The position numbers and the translations under genes were made by a program. DNA of 64,000 nucleotides from the NCBI RefSeq assembly GCF_032854445.1, contig NC_088307.1, positions 1-64,000 of the forward strand, in the 5' to 3' direction. The notes under the pieces are model-generated. The model was given only the letters and a program-made list of their open reading frames with translations, searched no databases and was not told where the DNA came from. Shown here in pieces: positions 35,273 through 47,935 of the stretch; within the stretch, counting starts at the first letter, position 1; every line of letters begins with the position of its first letter. This DNA is from Liolophura sinensis. Taxonomy: Eukaryota; Mollusca; Polyplacophora; Chitonida; Chitonidae.

Positions 35273-35470
35273 TTCAGGACATTTTATGGTATTGACCGAC
35301 ATGTGCTATATTGATTATGATAGACATGAAATAATGGCGGTTCCCTAAACCAGCCTCCCGTCTGTTCAGGACATTTTATGGTATTGACCGACATGTGCTA
35401 TGTTGATTATGATAGACATGAAATAATGGCGGCTCCCTAAACCAGCGTCCCGTCTATTCAGGACATCCTA
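35273..35470. repeat. 92-bp tandem duplication
   Basis: Two nearly identical copies beginning 'ttcaggacattttatggtat' start at 35273 and 35365, and a short third start lies at 35457. It ends next to the donor site of the lipid-binding-like exon, inside the putative intron. Confidence 0.93.
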
Positions 35471-35478
35471 TTACTTAC

Positions 35479-35654
35479 AGTCATCGAGGAGCCATCAATA
35501 TCTGCGGCAGCGTATTCTTGGCCTGGAGTGAAGTTGTATGTACGTTCCTGACTGGCCCCTTCCACACCGACCGTTAGGAACCAGCTGTTGCCGTCTTTGC
35601 TGTACTGCAGTCTCGTTTTGGTGTTATACATCTGACGTTTCTCCTGGGACAGGT
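35479..35654 (-). CDS. Candidate exon 2 of a FABP-like gene
   Basis: On the minus strand an acceptor ('gattacattacag') precedes a 176-base open segment, and a strong donor (GTAAGT) follows at 35478-35473. Translated with one base carried in from the previous exon it reads LSQEKRQMYNTKTRLQYSKD, then GNSWFLTVGVEG, ERTYNFTPGQEY and DIDGSSMT. Intracellular lipid-binding proteins have a second exon of about 173 bases with phase 1 entry and phase 0 exit, and a middle region of the form 'TK.. KNGD.. F.LG.EF D..DGR'. Length, both phases and the pattern fit. The protein would carry fatty acids or similar ligands in the cytosol. A single exon of low sequence identity cannot prove the family. Confidence 0.45.
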
Positions 35655-35829
35655 CTGTAATGTAATCAAGACGCTGGCTTTTGAAAATGTACCCATATCA
35701 TTGACTATAGCGCATTAAAAGCTACAGTACTGAAACAGAAAAACTTGAAGGAGCATACCGCAATTCTGTTTAATTATACGGGAAACAGTTTGCAGGACAT
35801 GATGAAAATTATGGCCAACATGCTTGCAT

Positions 35830-36215
35830 GGCCTTGTAAAACTTTAGGGAAAACTTGAGGCCAGGTCTGATAAAACTTAGGGGAAAACTTTAAGCCAGGC
35901 CTGATATAACTTAGGGGAAAATTTTAGGCTAGGCCTGATATAACTTAGGGGAAAACTTTAGGCTAGACCTGATATAACTTAAGGGAAAACTTGTGGCCAG
36001 GCCCGATGTAACTGACGCGAACACTTCTGGCCAGGGTTTATATATTTTACGGGCAAAGTTTAGGCAAGTTTTTATATATTTCACGGACACACATTAGGCA
36101 GGGTCTGACAAATTTTACGGAAATACTTCAGGAAGGGCTTAATATTTTACGGGGAAAACTTTAAGCCGGGCCTAAAGTGACTGACGGGAAAATTTTAGGC
36201 AAGGTCTTATATAAT
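35830..36215. repeat. Minisatellite, 34-bp unit, about 11 copies
   Basis: Unit 'acttaggggaaaactttagg' followed by 'ccaggcctgatata' is tandemly repeated. The first five copies are close to each other, and later ones drift toward 'attttacgggaaa' versions. Not coding. Confidence 0.92.
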
Positions 36216-36722
36216 TTATTTGGAGGAGAATGCCCATTTCCTTTATAAAATCTTTTAAGCTTTTACATAATACATACTCGAGCCGAGCTCTATGGAGTTA
36301 TGGTTATGCAGAAACATAGCCCAAAGTGTAAGCATTACCTTACTCAGTGTTCTATCCTCAAGATACTGTTCTTGTCCGGTGTCAATTTAGTGATATGCTT
36401 CACCTTCTAAATGTGCACTGGGTCAAATCCGAGGAGTGCAGGGTAAGTCATTGCTTGCATATAGGGCTGTATGGAAGGTAACGGTATACACTTCCATTTA
36501 ATTTGTTAGGTTTAGTTTAAAGTTTAAGGTTTTAAGTTTAAAGGGATTTCCAGATTGGCACCTCGATGACGAAGGTATCATAGGGTCGGAGAAACGACAA
36601 GAGTTGACAATCAATGTAATATAATGCTTTCTAAGTGTTGCAATGTCTGTCATAATGTCCCTCCAAATTTTTTTCATCATTTGCAAAGAAAACCGAAAAG
36701 ATGTACAATCTATTGCTCACAT
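36216..36722. other. Spacer between minisatellites
   Basis: Low-complexity 'agtttaaagtttaaggttt' lies around 36510-36545. Otherwise nothing is recognisable. Confidence 0.45.
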
Positions 36723-38160
36723 AATTACTCGGTATAACTCATTACAATTGGCTCAAACAATTGTCCTGCATAGCTCAGTGGAAGTTGCTCATGTAATTTC
36801 CCTGTACAGCTCTGTGCATGTTGCTTATATAACTTCAATGTATAGGTCAGTAGAAGTTGCTGAAATAATTTCCCTGTACATTTCAGTAGAAGCTGCTTAT
36901 GTAACATCAATGTATAGCGCAGTAGAAGTTGCTCATAAAATTTCCCTGCATAACTCAGCAGAAGTTGCTCAAACAATTTCCATGTATAGCCCAGTGGTTG
37001 TTGCTCAAACAATTTCCATGTATAGCTCAGTGGATGTTGCTCATATACCTTTCACGTATAGCTCAGTAGAAGTAGCTCAAATAATTGCCGTGTTCAGTTC
37101 ATTAGATATCTATTTATTTTATTTATTTATTTATTTGATTGGTGTTTTACGCCGTACTCAAGAATATTTCACTTATACGACGGCGGCCAGCATGATGGTG
37201 GTAGTAAACCGGACAGAGCCCGAACTGGGTGGGGGGTGAACCCACGACAATCCGCAGGTTGCTGGAGGACCTTCCCACGTAAGGCTGGAGAGGAAGCGAA
37301 CATGACCTGAACCTGAACTCACAGCGACGGCATTGGCGAGAGGCTTCTTGGTCATTACACTGCGTTGCCGCGCTAACCAACTGAGTCACGGAGGCCCCCA
37401 GTTCATGTTGCTCATGTAATTTTAATGCATAGCTCAGAAGAAGTTGCTCGTGTAATTTCCATGTATAGCTCAGAAGAAGTTGTTTATATAATTTCCATGT
37501 ATAGCGCAGTAGAAGTTGCTTATATAATTTCCATGTATAGCTCAGAAGAAGTTGCTCATGTAATTTCCATGTATAGCTCAGCTGAAGTTGTTTATATAAT
37601 TTCCATGTATAGCGCAGTAGAAGTTGCTTATATAATTTCCATGTATAGCTCAGAAGAAGTTGCTCATGTAATTTCCATGTATAGCTCAGCTGAAGTTGTT
37701 TATATAATTTACATATATAGTGCAGTAGAAGTTGCTTATATAATTTCCATGTATAGCTCAGAAGAAGTTGCTTATGTAATTTCCATGTATAGCTCAGCTG
37801 AAGTTGTTTATATAATTTCCATATATAGCGCAGTAGAAGTTGTTTATATAATTTCCATATATAGCGCAGTAGAAGTTGCTTATATAATTTCCATGTATAG
37901 CTCAGCCGAAGTTGGTTATATAATTTCCATGTATAATTCAGTAGAAGTTGCTCATGTAATTTCCATGTATAGCTCAGCTGAAGTTGGTTACATAATTTCC
38001 ATATATAACGCAGTAGAAGTTGGTTATATAATTTCCATGTATAGCTCAGAAGAAGTTGCTCATGTAATTTCATGCTCATGTAAAGCTCAGCTGAAGTTGG
38101 TTATATAATTTCCATGTATAGCGCAGTAGAAGTTACTCATATAATTGCCATATATAAGCT
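36723..38160. repeat. Minisatellite, 36-bp unit, about 32 copies, with a SINE inside
   Basis: Unit 'cagtagaagttgctcatgta' plus 'atttccatgtatagct' is repeated from 36723 to 37100 and from 37400 to 38160. Since the unit is 12 codons without stops, long frames open on both strands (plus: VEVAHVISMYSS; minus: QLLLSYTWKLYK). The longest, 310 codons on the minus strand, runs into the SINE. Neither strand shows a start context, signal peptide or non-repeat domain, so I regard them as artefacts. Confidence 0.95.
37111..37399 (-). mobile_element. SINE family A, nearly complete, inside the 36-bp array
   Basis: From left to right: TTTA-rich tail, 'gattggtgttttacgccgta', 'ctcaagaatatttcacttat', the body, and the tRNA-like head ending 'aactgagtcacggaggcccc'. 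The possible short duplication 'cagttcat' occurs at both sides (near 37095 and 37399), though a few bases separate it from the tail on the left. Confidence 0.93.
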
Positions 38161-38164
38161 CCGT

Positions 38165-38935
38165 AGAAGCCGCTCATACAAATTGCCAGCGCAGAGACGA
38201 AGTGTGGCAGTTGATAAATGGTCACACATAACCGGGGAAATACGGTCTCGTCACGCCAGAGGCGCAGTTGGCAAATGGTCACACATGACCGGGAAAATAC
38301 GGTCTCGTCACGCCAGTGGCGCTGTTGGCAAATGGTCACACCTAACTGGGGAAATACAGTCTCTTCACACCAGTGGTACAGTCGGCAGGTGGTCTCGCAT
38401 ATCCGGGGAATTACGGTCTCGTCACGCCAGTGGCGCAGTTGGCAAATGGCCACACATTACCTGGGAAATACGATCTCGTCACAACAGTGGGGTAGTTTGC
38501 AAGTGGTCAGGCATAACCGGGAAAATACAGTCTTGTCACGCCAGTGGCGCAGTTGGCAAATAGTCACACCTAACTGGGGAAATACGGTCTCTTCACACCA
38601 GTGGTACAGCCGGCAGGTGGTCACGCATAACCGGGGAATTACGGTCTCGTCACGCCAGTGGCGCAGTTGGCAAATGGCCACACATTACCTGGGAAATACG
38701 ATCTCGTCACAACAGTGGGGTAGTTTGCAAATGGTCAGGCATAACCGGGGAAATACGGTCTCGTCACGCCAGTGGCGCAGTTGACAAATGGTCACGCTTA
38801 ACCGGGGAAATACGGTCTCGTCACGCCAGTGGGGTAGTTAGCAAATAGCCACACATAACCGGCGAAACACAGTCTAGTTACCCCAGTGGCTCAGTTAGCA
38901 AATGGTCACACATAACCAGGAAATACGGTCATTTG
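38165..38935. repeat. Minisatellite, 57-bp unit with a 4-unit higher-order period
   Basis: Unit 'acataaccggggaaatacgg', then 'tctcgtcacgccagtggcgc', then 'agttggcaaatggtcac' is repeated about 13 times. Variant units recur in a fixed order: the 'cctaactggg' unit at 38341 returns at 38569, exactly 228 bases (four units) later, with its three neighbours. Frames stay open because 57 is a multiple of three. Confidence 0.93.
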
Positions 38936-40340
38936 TCAATTTATCTCTTGTGTCTTGTCAATAACGGATTTACTCCAACTGTTCGCTGAATGCTTAGACA
39001 CTAGCATATTACATACCCCTGAACCGGGGCTTGGAATTAAGAAAAAATATTTGGAAGTTTACAAGCTCAAAGTGTTTCTTCTAACTGCTAATATGGTTAT
39101 TATAAAACGGACAAACAAAAGGATACATGCGTTTCAAACCTTAATTTCCTTTTGTGACTTCATATTCTGCTGAAACTATGGCCCTTCTTCGCATCTTCAT
39201 TCGGTTGTTTTAATACTATCAAACTTCAGAAATAGCAGTCACGTATATGGTGTGATAAGCAAGGCTACCATGGAGATTGTTTCTTATGGGCTATTAAGTG
39301 AGGTATACGTTGTTAGTAATAACATGCTAAATATAATTCAACACCAGCACGACATTATGACAGATGTTAGTATGACTGGCGATATGACTCTGGCGATATG
39401 ACGCTGGAGGTGAGCTCGTATCTCCTTTTTACCTGATCTGTAGGGAGACACTTTTACATTGATGTAGCGTATATCGTCAATCGCCCATGTGAAAATAGAA
39501 TTTCTTCATTCAGAAAATTATTCATAATGTTTGTAAATCTATGTTAAAGCAGACAATTCCTATACCAATCGAAAACCACATTAATATGTTTTAAACATGG
39601 TATAATGAAGAAAATTGATTGGGTCAAGCCAGTTTCGTCATGTAAAACGGACGCGTCTCTTCTCGTCAGTGCTTATTTCCTGTCTGTGACAACGTGAGTT
39701 CGAATCCATGTTGGCTTGGTTTTGTAACACCCAGTCCGCCAGGAAAAGCTTCCAAATTAAGCCTGGATTAAAGTTTACTGCAAGCATTGGTAGTCCGGTT
39801 TGGAAACGTCTTGTCCTTTAAGTGATCCCCAAAGTCCATTGATGTATCATGTGTAGGTGATCTTTTGACGAGGTTTTTGTTGGGTACACTTTAATATCTA
39901 AGGATGACATGTGCGCTTGCTGTGTAGTCAGATGTTGATTTTGGCAAAAGAATCCCATGTGCGTTTGGCATGCAACTTGCATGTAAGTCCACTTTGCGTG
40001 TAAAGTCTGTGTTTGATATACAGTCTCGGCCATAATGGTTGGTGCATTGCGTTGACCTATAATATAATGGCATTTGCATAATAATGGTATCCACTACAAC
40101 CTAATTTGGATGTCGTCTTTCCAAATCACTATAAGTTGTATCTGAAAGGAGCGGCAAACCCAATTAAACACGTTCCGTCTACTGCTGGCGGGACTATACC
40201 ATTGAGCTATCATTCGTAGACCAGATAAGTTGGCATTGCAGACGGGTTTGTTTGATACAGCCAGACAACAAAAAACGTCATTCGGTATTCTCGGTATGTT
40301 ATAAGCATGCCGGGTCCCTGCAGTGCAAAAACAAGATGGT
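38936..40340. other. No gene recognised
   Basis: Short frames without motifs. A B-box-like 'gagttcgaatcc' at about 39691-39702 hints at a tRNA-derived fragment, but no A box or cloverleaf can be drawn. Confidence 0.4.
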
Positions 40341-40347
40341 AGATAGT

Positions 40348-41303
40348 GACCTTGGACGAAGAGGGTCATTCTAAATTGGACATTGCCAGAAGAGCCAGGG
40401 TAGGGCGTAACACTGTTACCAGAGTGTTAGCCTTGTACCGAACGACTGGTCAAGGGGCAAAAGTACAGGTCCGCAGCGCAGAACGACTGCACGTGACGAC
40501 CGTCATTTGCTGCAAATAACTAGACGGAACCGGAAAAAACCGGCGACATGGCTACGCGATCAATGGGTCCAGGCGACCAATGTGCCAGTTTCCGTAGAAC
40601 GACGCGACGGAGGTTGATTGAACGTGGCTACAGGGCAAGACGACTTCTCAGGAAGCCCCTTCTAACACGACGCCATCGCCTCTAACGTCTAGCATGGGCA
40701 AGACAATGGCGACATTTGACAGTCGGTCACTGGCGACATGTATCAAATTATCTCATCCATAAATGTGATGGGAGGGTGTGAGTTCGTCGACTGGTATGAG
40801 AAAGGTTCAATGATGACTGTGTGCAGGAAACAGTGGCACGAGGAGGCGGGCCCGTCCACGTGTGGGGAGGAATGCACTCCAGAGGGAAATCAGCTCTTAT
40901 CGTGTTGAGAGAAAACGTAAATGGGGTGCGCTACAGGGATATCCTTGAGGGTAACATGATACCGTGGGCTCGGGCAGAGTTCCAAGACAATTATGCGTTC
41001 CAAGACGACAATGCCACTCCACATAGGGCCCGCGTAGTTCGCGATTTCTTGCAAAATCATAAAATCATAATGTCAGACCCCAGCCTTCTAAATCCCCGGA
41101 TCTGAACCCGATGGAGCACATGTGGGAGGAGTTAGACCGCGCAGTAAGGTCAAGGGATGTGCAGCCTCCAAAGGCAGTTGGAAACAGCACTTTTAGAAGA
41201 GTGGGACAATATCCCTGATGTTCGGCTGGAGAACCTTGTTGCGAGTATGCCACGTTGTCTACAGGCCATAATGGACGTCAGAGGTGGTCACACCAAATAC
41301 TGA
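40348..41303 (+). pseudogene. Tc1-like transposase, decayed
   Basis: A helix-turn-helix segment at about 40350-40450 reads HSKLDIARRARVGRNTVTRV. The region of the first catalytic Asp is lost or scrambled near 40740-40810. The frame at 40821-41105 has GGGPVHVWGGMHSRGKSALI, VRYRDILEGNMIPW and FQDDNATPHRARVVRDFLQN with the second Asp. After a frameshift near 41095, PDLNPMEHMWEELDRAV carries the Glu, and the C-terminus ends RGGHTKY before a stop at 41301. It is a relative of, but clearly different from, the elements at 6.5 and 8.8 kb. Inverted repeats were not found. Confidence 0.88.
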
Positions 41304-42780
41304 GATGCTGGAGCTGGCAAAGATAACCATTGACATTGTAGCCAATCAGTTGTATCGTAAAAGACCGGCTGGATTTGAAATGATTTAGGCTTTGATTTGT
41401 CTCATGGTTTTCAGTGAATTTCCTTTATTCTGAGTAGTCCCATCTAAATTAATTCACTAACTGTCTACGAATTGCTCTGGGATATCGGTAGTAGATTTGA
41501 TAAATGTCAAAGTCCATACAGATGACAAAAATTCTTTATAACTAGTTATGGGTCGTACAAAACAAGTTTTATTTTAAGTTTATTCGTCAAGATTCAAGCA
41601 AATTACCCATGCACCAACCATTGTGGCCGAGACTGTACATATGTTGAGGTTTATGAAACAATTACAGAATGTTTGATATACACTTATCCGATTTATTTCT
41701 CTCACGGTGTATTGTGAGTGTATGTTTGTGATGTTCTTCAGTTAATTGCGGTGCAATATCTACTTATTGTGAGCTGAGTTTTTGTGCAATGAGTATTTGT
41801 GCTTGTCTATGAGACGCCATTCATGTCAAATATTTGTGTGTGTTCTCTTGTTTATGTGTTGATTTAGTAATTTATGATTTTCGTGTGTTTAGTGAATATA
41901 TGTAAGTAGATTTCTGTATGATAATCTTTGGTAGTGCACGTGTTACTATATCTATTACATTTTATACCAAAACTCCATATGTACACTGGACAAAAACAAA
42001 AAAACTTCACAAGTGTTACTTTATGTTACTTGATGCCCCCTGCGCAGTCAACAGTAGCATGGTGGGCCACTTTTTGATTTCGCAGGGACCAAAGACGATT
42101 TTGTTATACGATAATTGATGATATACGATAAGAGTACCTATCATATCAGTGATAAAGTTGATAAAATGGATAGCAGACAAAAATCAATGAACACTCAAAT
42201 ACCTTGGCCCTCCATCACCACCGCATAAACGTGACTTGTGACGCAGTTCTGCCTGTAAAGCTTAATTATTATCCAAAATTCACTCCAATAGAAATTAATA
42301 ACAGGAATAAAAAATAATCTTCTTATTCGGTCTTCCGATGGAAGATTCCGCCATTCCACGGAAAGGGTCGTGTGTAAATTTTTTGTCGACAGGCTGAAGG
42401 TGAGTTCAACTAGAGTAGAGTCAATAATGTTTACAGCCGCGCACAAGTTTTCCTGGTATACACCATGGACTGCTATCCGTCATTACTGTCATTGGGTTGT
42501 ATATCTGACCTTTTCTCGGGTAACTGTAAGACCACACTCCTTTTTTACTGTCTTTGGGTTGCATACGCCAACTTTTATCAGGTTATAATAGTTGTAAGAC
42601 TAAGGGTAATACTGGCGAATACTATATTAGCTAGCTTTAACCTGACGCATTGGTCCGGTATGTTTTTTTTTTTGATGAACCACCCTCAGTGCATCTAGCC
42701 CGTTCTTTTGTGAAAACGCACTTGTGCACGGTGTGCAGAATTGATGATGATGAGAGAAAACACGCTAACAATCCTTGAGA
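41304..42780. other. No gene recognised
   Basis: AT-rich, with GT-rich patches near 41700-41890. No motif-bearing frame and no repeat array. Confidence 0.45.
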
Positions 42781-42781
42781 G

Positions 42782-43790
42782 ATGCCACGCCTTACAATTG
42801 TTGAACGTGAGTGTGCAGCCGGGCATGTTCCAAGCTGACCGGTCTACTACGACTGTCCATATACTGCATCTCATTGCATCTCAACTGACAACTGACAGCT
42901 ACCACATCTGATCGCCCCAGGGCAGGGCGGCCACTTGTGACGACATTATTTGGGTAATCGTTCACGGCCGCAACATCAACCGTCAAACGACACCGCTTTT
43001 TTCTGCGCAACTTCGAGCCCGGCGTCCTTATGTTGGGCTGATCCTGACAGGGGTAAACAGTAATGAACGTCTACGCTGGACATAATTCCACCTGCGCTAA
43101 ACAAGTGACACTGGGATACGCCTGTTTACCGACGAATCGCGTTTTACGCTGCGGACGGAAGAGCGAACATTACACCCGGTGCTGCGCACAGGAAGTTGAT
43201 CGATTTCGTGGTGGTAGCCAAATGGATTGGGGACTTTTCTGCGGGTATGTCGTAGGAACCTCAATGCAGCGGGGGCCTCCGTGGCTCAGTTGGTTAGCGC
43301 GCTAGCGCAGCGTAATGACCCGGGAGTCTCTCACCAATGCGGTCGCTGTGAGTTCAAGTCCAGCTCATGCTGGCTTCCTCTCCGGCCGTATGTGGGAAGG
43401 TCTGTCAGCAACCTGCGGATGGTCGTGGGTTTCCCCCGGGCTGTGCCCGGTTTCCACCCACCATAATGCTGGCCGCCGTCGTATAAGTGAAATATTCTTG
43501 AGTACGGCGCAAAACACCAATCAAATAAATAAATAAATAAATAAATGCAGCGGGATATCGTGACCAGATCCTTATCCCGGAGCTGATGCCGTTCTTGACT
43601 GGGTCCAGATCTCCAATTACAACATGACAATGCAACTTCACACAAAAATATTTTGATAAGAAATTTCCCGCAAAATGAAGGTATTGAGACCATGCAGGTT
43701 AACTAATGTCAATCTCATCGAACGCGTATGGGATGTTGTTGTAACAAATCTCCGTGCCTTGAGACGTCATCCCTGGAATGTTCAAGAATG
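42782..43790 (+). pseudogene. Tc1-like transposase, decayed and split by a SINE
   Basis: It starts MPRLTIVERECAAGMFQADR, the usual Tc1 beginning. Further pieces follow in mixed frames: LRARRPYVGLIL near 43010, LFTDESRF with the first Asp near 43125, and a WW-like glycine-poor remnant near 43205. A family A SINE then splits the gene at 43274-43543. Beyond it come GYRDQILIPELMPFL and an N-A-Y-G-M-like piece near 43725, where the Glu region should be. Many stops and shifts show it was old before the SINE landed. No inverted repeats were identified. Confidence 0.8.
43274..43543 (+). mobile_element. SINE family A, full-length copy with 11-bp target duplication
   Basis: The direct repeat 'aatgcagcggg' lies at 43263-43273 and 43544-43554 and frames the insertion exactly. 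The element starts 'ggcctccgtggctcagttgg' with an RNA polymerase III A box ('tggctcagttgg') and a B box ('gttcaagtcc') about 60 bases on. It then has a body with 'ctgtcagcaacctgcggatg' and a tail block, 'gtataagtgaaatattcttg', 'agtacggcgcaaaacaccaa', ending in (AAAT)n. The AAAT tail suggests mobilisation by a LINE. This copy defines the family for the other fragments in the window. Confidence 0.96.
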
Positions 43791-43799
43791 TTTTATTTT

Positions 43800-45845
43800 T
43801 AATATTTTTTATTAACTACCGTCTTTGCCTATCGGTGACGTATTAAAGTACAAGCCTATATACAATGTAGAGATGTTTACAGTACAATACAGTAAAGTAC
43901 AGTACAATATTCCACCAATGTTCAATCTCATGGCGGTTGAGATTGTGTGCTGTTTTCATCATCTGTCAGGAGCGAGTGCTCTTCTTGTACATAAATGACA
44001 TAGCCTTTTAATCTCCCAGTATTGTCTAAGAGCATGTGTGAAGCTAAAACTTTTGGTATTTGTTTTCTAAATTTACATTGATAGATATACAGTTTAGCCA
44101 AAGGTATCAGAGTATCAAAGACCGTATCTGTGCCATCAATTTAATAAAGAACTACACGTTTCGCTTATTTCACTGGGCCATGCGAGGGAATTTTGAACCA
44201 CTCATTCATATCTTCTCAGAATTCTTTACGTTTGTTACATTAAAATATAAATGTACTAGAGTTTCTGTCTTTCCTATGTATAGATCGCACAGAGCTAACC
44301 CTCTCACAAGTATCTTTAAAAGGAAACTATTTGTAAACTAAACGCGGTTCGGAAATTGGAAACGAAAGTTGACTGTTTCTTGTACAAATAACAGGGAGAT
44401 AATGGGGAGATTTTCCAATTAAGGTTATTTATTGTTTCTTCCCGTGTTATTTACGCATTTGGTCTATACTTCTTCTAACTAACAGGCATATGGTAGATAG
44501 GCTTACAACCTTTTTCTCTAACACATAAGTAAACTAATACTAACAATGCTGGTTTCTCTTTTTTAGAAGTTCTGCGGAGAAATTTTAACAACGTTTGACA
44601 GACACGCAAATTAAATAGCAATGGTGTTAATTCCATATGTAAAACTAAATTCATTAAATAAATGAATAAAAAAGGCTTATTGTTTTAGTTGTGAGGGGCC
44701 TCACTCTACCAGATTATATTCCATTCCCAGTTTGTCAAGGATAATCTTGTCACAAGAATCAGCTGGCCGAATATAGCGCCTGAAGCACGTCATCATTGCT
44801 GTCTTCACGAAAAGAAACATCCATCGTTTCAGTCCTCCAAACTCATATTCTTGTGTACACTGTTCGGACTGCACTACTTTTCCCCGTCTTGTCCCCTCCA
44901 TGTGAAGTTATAAAATTTCTCTTAACCTCCGACACTAGCTCCACTAATCTTACTCTGGACAGTTTTCTGGATTTGTTAAAACTGCCTAACCCATTTTATT
45001 CGACAAGTCTGTGCGAGTAGAAGCACAAGTTCCTTTCAGACTGGGTGTATGTCTATCAGCATATCGCACAAAAGCAACAGTGGTTGTAAGAGGAGGGGTG
45101 TTACATGTAACGATGGGAATTATGTAATAATGCACGAGCAATGTAACACCCTCCGTGTAATGCAATAAAATTGCCCAGTCATATAACGTAATGAAACGTG
45201 CCATGTGATGTAATAAACCAGTCTCCGAGTTACGTAATAACAAATTTCCGTCTTATGCCATTATTAATTTTCAAACCAGTTGTGTAATAAAAAATGTTCG
45301 AGAGACACAAAGAGTGTTCCAGGCGAATGATCCGAGTGAAATCAATATTTAAATAGCATGTTAGTCGATAACAAAATATTGATCTCAGTTATGCATTGAT
45401 TACAACTGTTAAACAGTAGCAAAAACACGACTCTAGCACCATGGGCTACGCAGAAATTGATGACGTTTTAAGTTGGTGGAGTAACATTGACACACTGGTG
45501 TTTGCAGCAATATTTTGTGACGTTGATTGAAATCATTACATAGCACCAAGGATCTGGCAAATGCTACAAGGCGAGATATTCACACGCCACATGCAGGATG
45601 CTTCAGAATATTCCTATCTAGGTAAGTACAGTTTTTCAAAGTATATTATGAAAATTGAAAATATCCCTGGAAGTAAAGTCTGCTGGACTGAAAACCGTTT
45701 TTTGTCTGTGTACAAATACACGTGCTTATTACCGCGCACACATGACATTTTCACATAGCAAAGTGGTGAATGTTTTTAGTAAACAAAAATAGTCCAGTGT
45801 ACATAACGTTGTATAATTAAGTGTAAACAGTAGCACAGTAATTGC
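43800..45845. other. No confident gene
   Basis: A plus frame at 44060-44341 has a C-terminal stretch that loosely resembles the end of a LINE polyprotein (YKCTRVSVFPMYRSHRAN), too weak to call. A minus frame at 44701-44901 is discussed among rejected items. Otherwise AT-rich. Confidence 0.4.
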
Positions 45846-45849
45846 CCTT

Positions 45850-46190
45850 TGGGTTGGTTGAGTAGTAGTTATCTTATGGATTGCTTACCCAGTATATACT
45901 ATCTTTTTTGTTGGTTACATAGTATAATATCTGTTGTATTGGTTACACGATAGTTATATTTTTCATTCGTTACACAGTAATTATTTATACTAATAGTTAC
46001 ACAGTAATTATCTTTTGCATTGGTTACACAGTAGTTATCTTTTGTATTGGTTAACCAGTATAATATCTGTTTATTGATTACACGTTATATTATCTTTGGT
46101 ATTGGTTGCACGGCATAATCTCTTTGTATTTTGTCATTCACAATAGTCACATTTGCAATGGTTACACGCTATAATTATGTCTGTACTGAA
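45850..46190. repeat. Degenerate minisatellite, about 27-bp unit
   Basis: Variants of 'ggttacacagtagttatctt' plus 'ttgtatt' repeat about 12 times with frequent indels. Confidence 0.8.
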
Positions 46191-46194
46191 TACC

Positions 46195-46969
<775 letters not shown>

Positions 46970-47754
46970 GGGGTTTACAGGGAAATGAAGAAACACTGGG
47001 CGATCATCAGAGAAGTACCTGATAGGTGATAATAACTGGAAATTATAGCACAAAAGACAACAGAACAAAGTGCACAGCATATATGTTTAAATCAACAAAA
47101 CCTGGTTTTGGACTTATGAGACCGCGAAGCAGTTTTGTATTTTGTTATACTTCCATGTTATTCAATGTTTTCACAGCCGTGTATGAGCGATCGAGTGAGG
47201 GTGTTGGCGCGAGTAAAACGGCAAATGTCCGGATGTCATTAATCTTGAATAAAAAAACTACAGCACCGAACGTAAAACCAGAAGACAGTGTGATAGTTGG
47301 CAAGTCATCACTCCACACTGATGAAATCCGACCTACTGTCAATTTATATCAATTTAGCCTAATTTAGAAATTGCTGATATTGTAAATACTTGCTAAATAG
47401 TCTAGTAAATTACACGTCACGCACTCTGATTTAAGCAGAAATAGCCACTGATGGTTAAAGCAAACTATCAGGCATCAGGTTAGTAAAATAAAAACTTTCC
47501 CAGTTAATAAAGAATACACTGAACACAATGTAACTAGACCATGAATCGTTTGCCAAAAATTTGCCATTTTGTTCATTAAAAAATTCTATATGTTCCTCTG
47601 ACGTTATGTGCAGTTCACTGTAATCATCGCATCGCTATACCAGATCATTTCGATCCTTCAATGGTTGGTCGCCCCGTCATTTGGTCGGACGCGTCTTTAC
47701 CAATATTTTTGGGTCGAATTGATCAGATCCGTCTAACAGTGTATATATTATCGG
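46970..47754. other. No gene recognised
   Basis: A plus frame of 113 codons at 47026-47367 has no motif that I recognise. No repeat is seen. Confidence 0.4.
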
Positions 47755-47935
47755 TTTTCAATGTTCCCGGAAAGCCCGTCTACCATTTTATTCTAGGCAT
47801 GACATCCAATTCAAATTTCAAACCTATAGTCCGTGTATAATTTTCAGGCTGAATACAAATAATGGCATCTTAGTCGCGCTTTGATTGCAACTGTTCTATG
47901 TCCATGCAACAACCATTGATCCTTATAAGCCCTTA
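47755..47935 (+). repeat. Dispersed repeat R, copy D, leading into the 21-bp array
   Basis: Matches copy A from 'gttttcaatg' through 'ctaggcatgacat' to 'agtcgcgctttgattgcaac', which is identical in both. About 40 bases further on the 21-bp array begins, where copy A has only one core unit. Confidence 0.8.

Noticed and set aside
37147-38079. 310-codon minus-strand frame of QLLLSYTWKLYK repeats
   Set aside because: It is a translation of the 36-bp minisatellite, open only because the period is a multiple of three. The plus strand is equally open and a SINE is included in the frame.
38165-38935. Regular repeats that could recall a CRISPR array
   Set aside because: Units are contiguous without unique spacers, vary gradually, and lie in a eukaryotic subtelomere.
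39680-39720. B-box-like 'gagttcgaatcc' as a sign of a tRNA or SINE
   Set aside because: No A box, body or tail blocks could be found around it.
43274-43370. Possible tRNA gene, since A and B boxes are present
   Set aside because: The sequence is the head of a SINE with a long body, AAAT tail and target duplication, and it recurs across the window.
44701-44901. Minus-strand frame with TCFRRYIRP, which resembles the end of a lipid-binding protein
   Set aside because: It lies between candidate exons 1 and 2 rather than after exon 2, the acceptor phase does not fit, and the frame continues 20 or so residues past the usual end.
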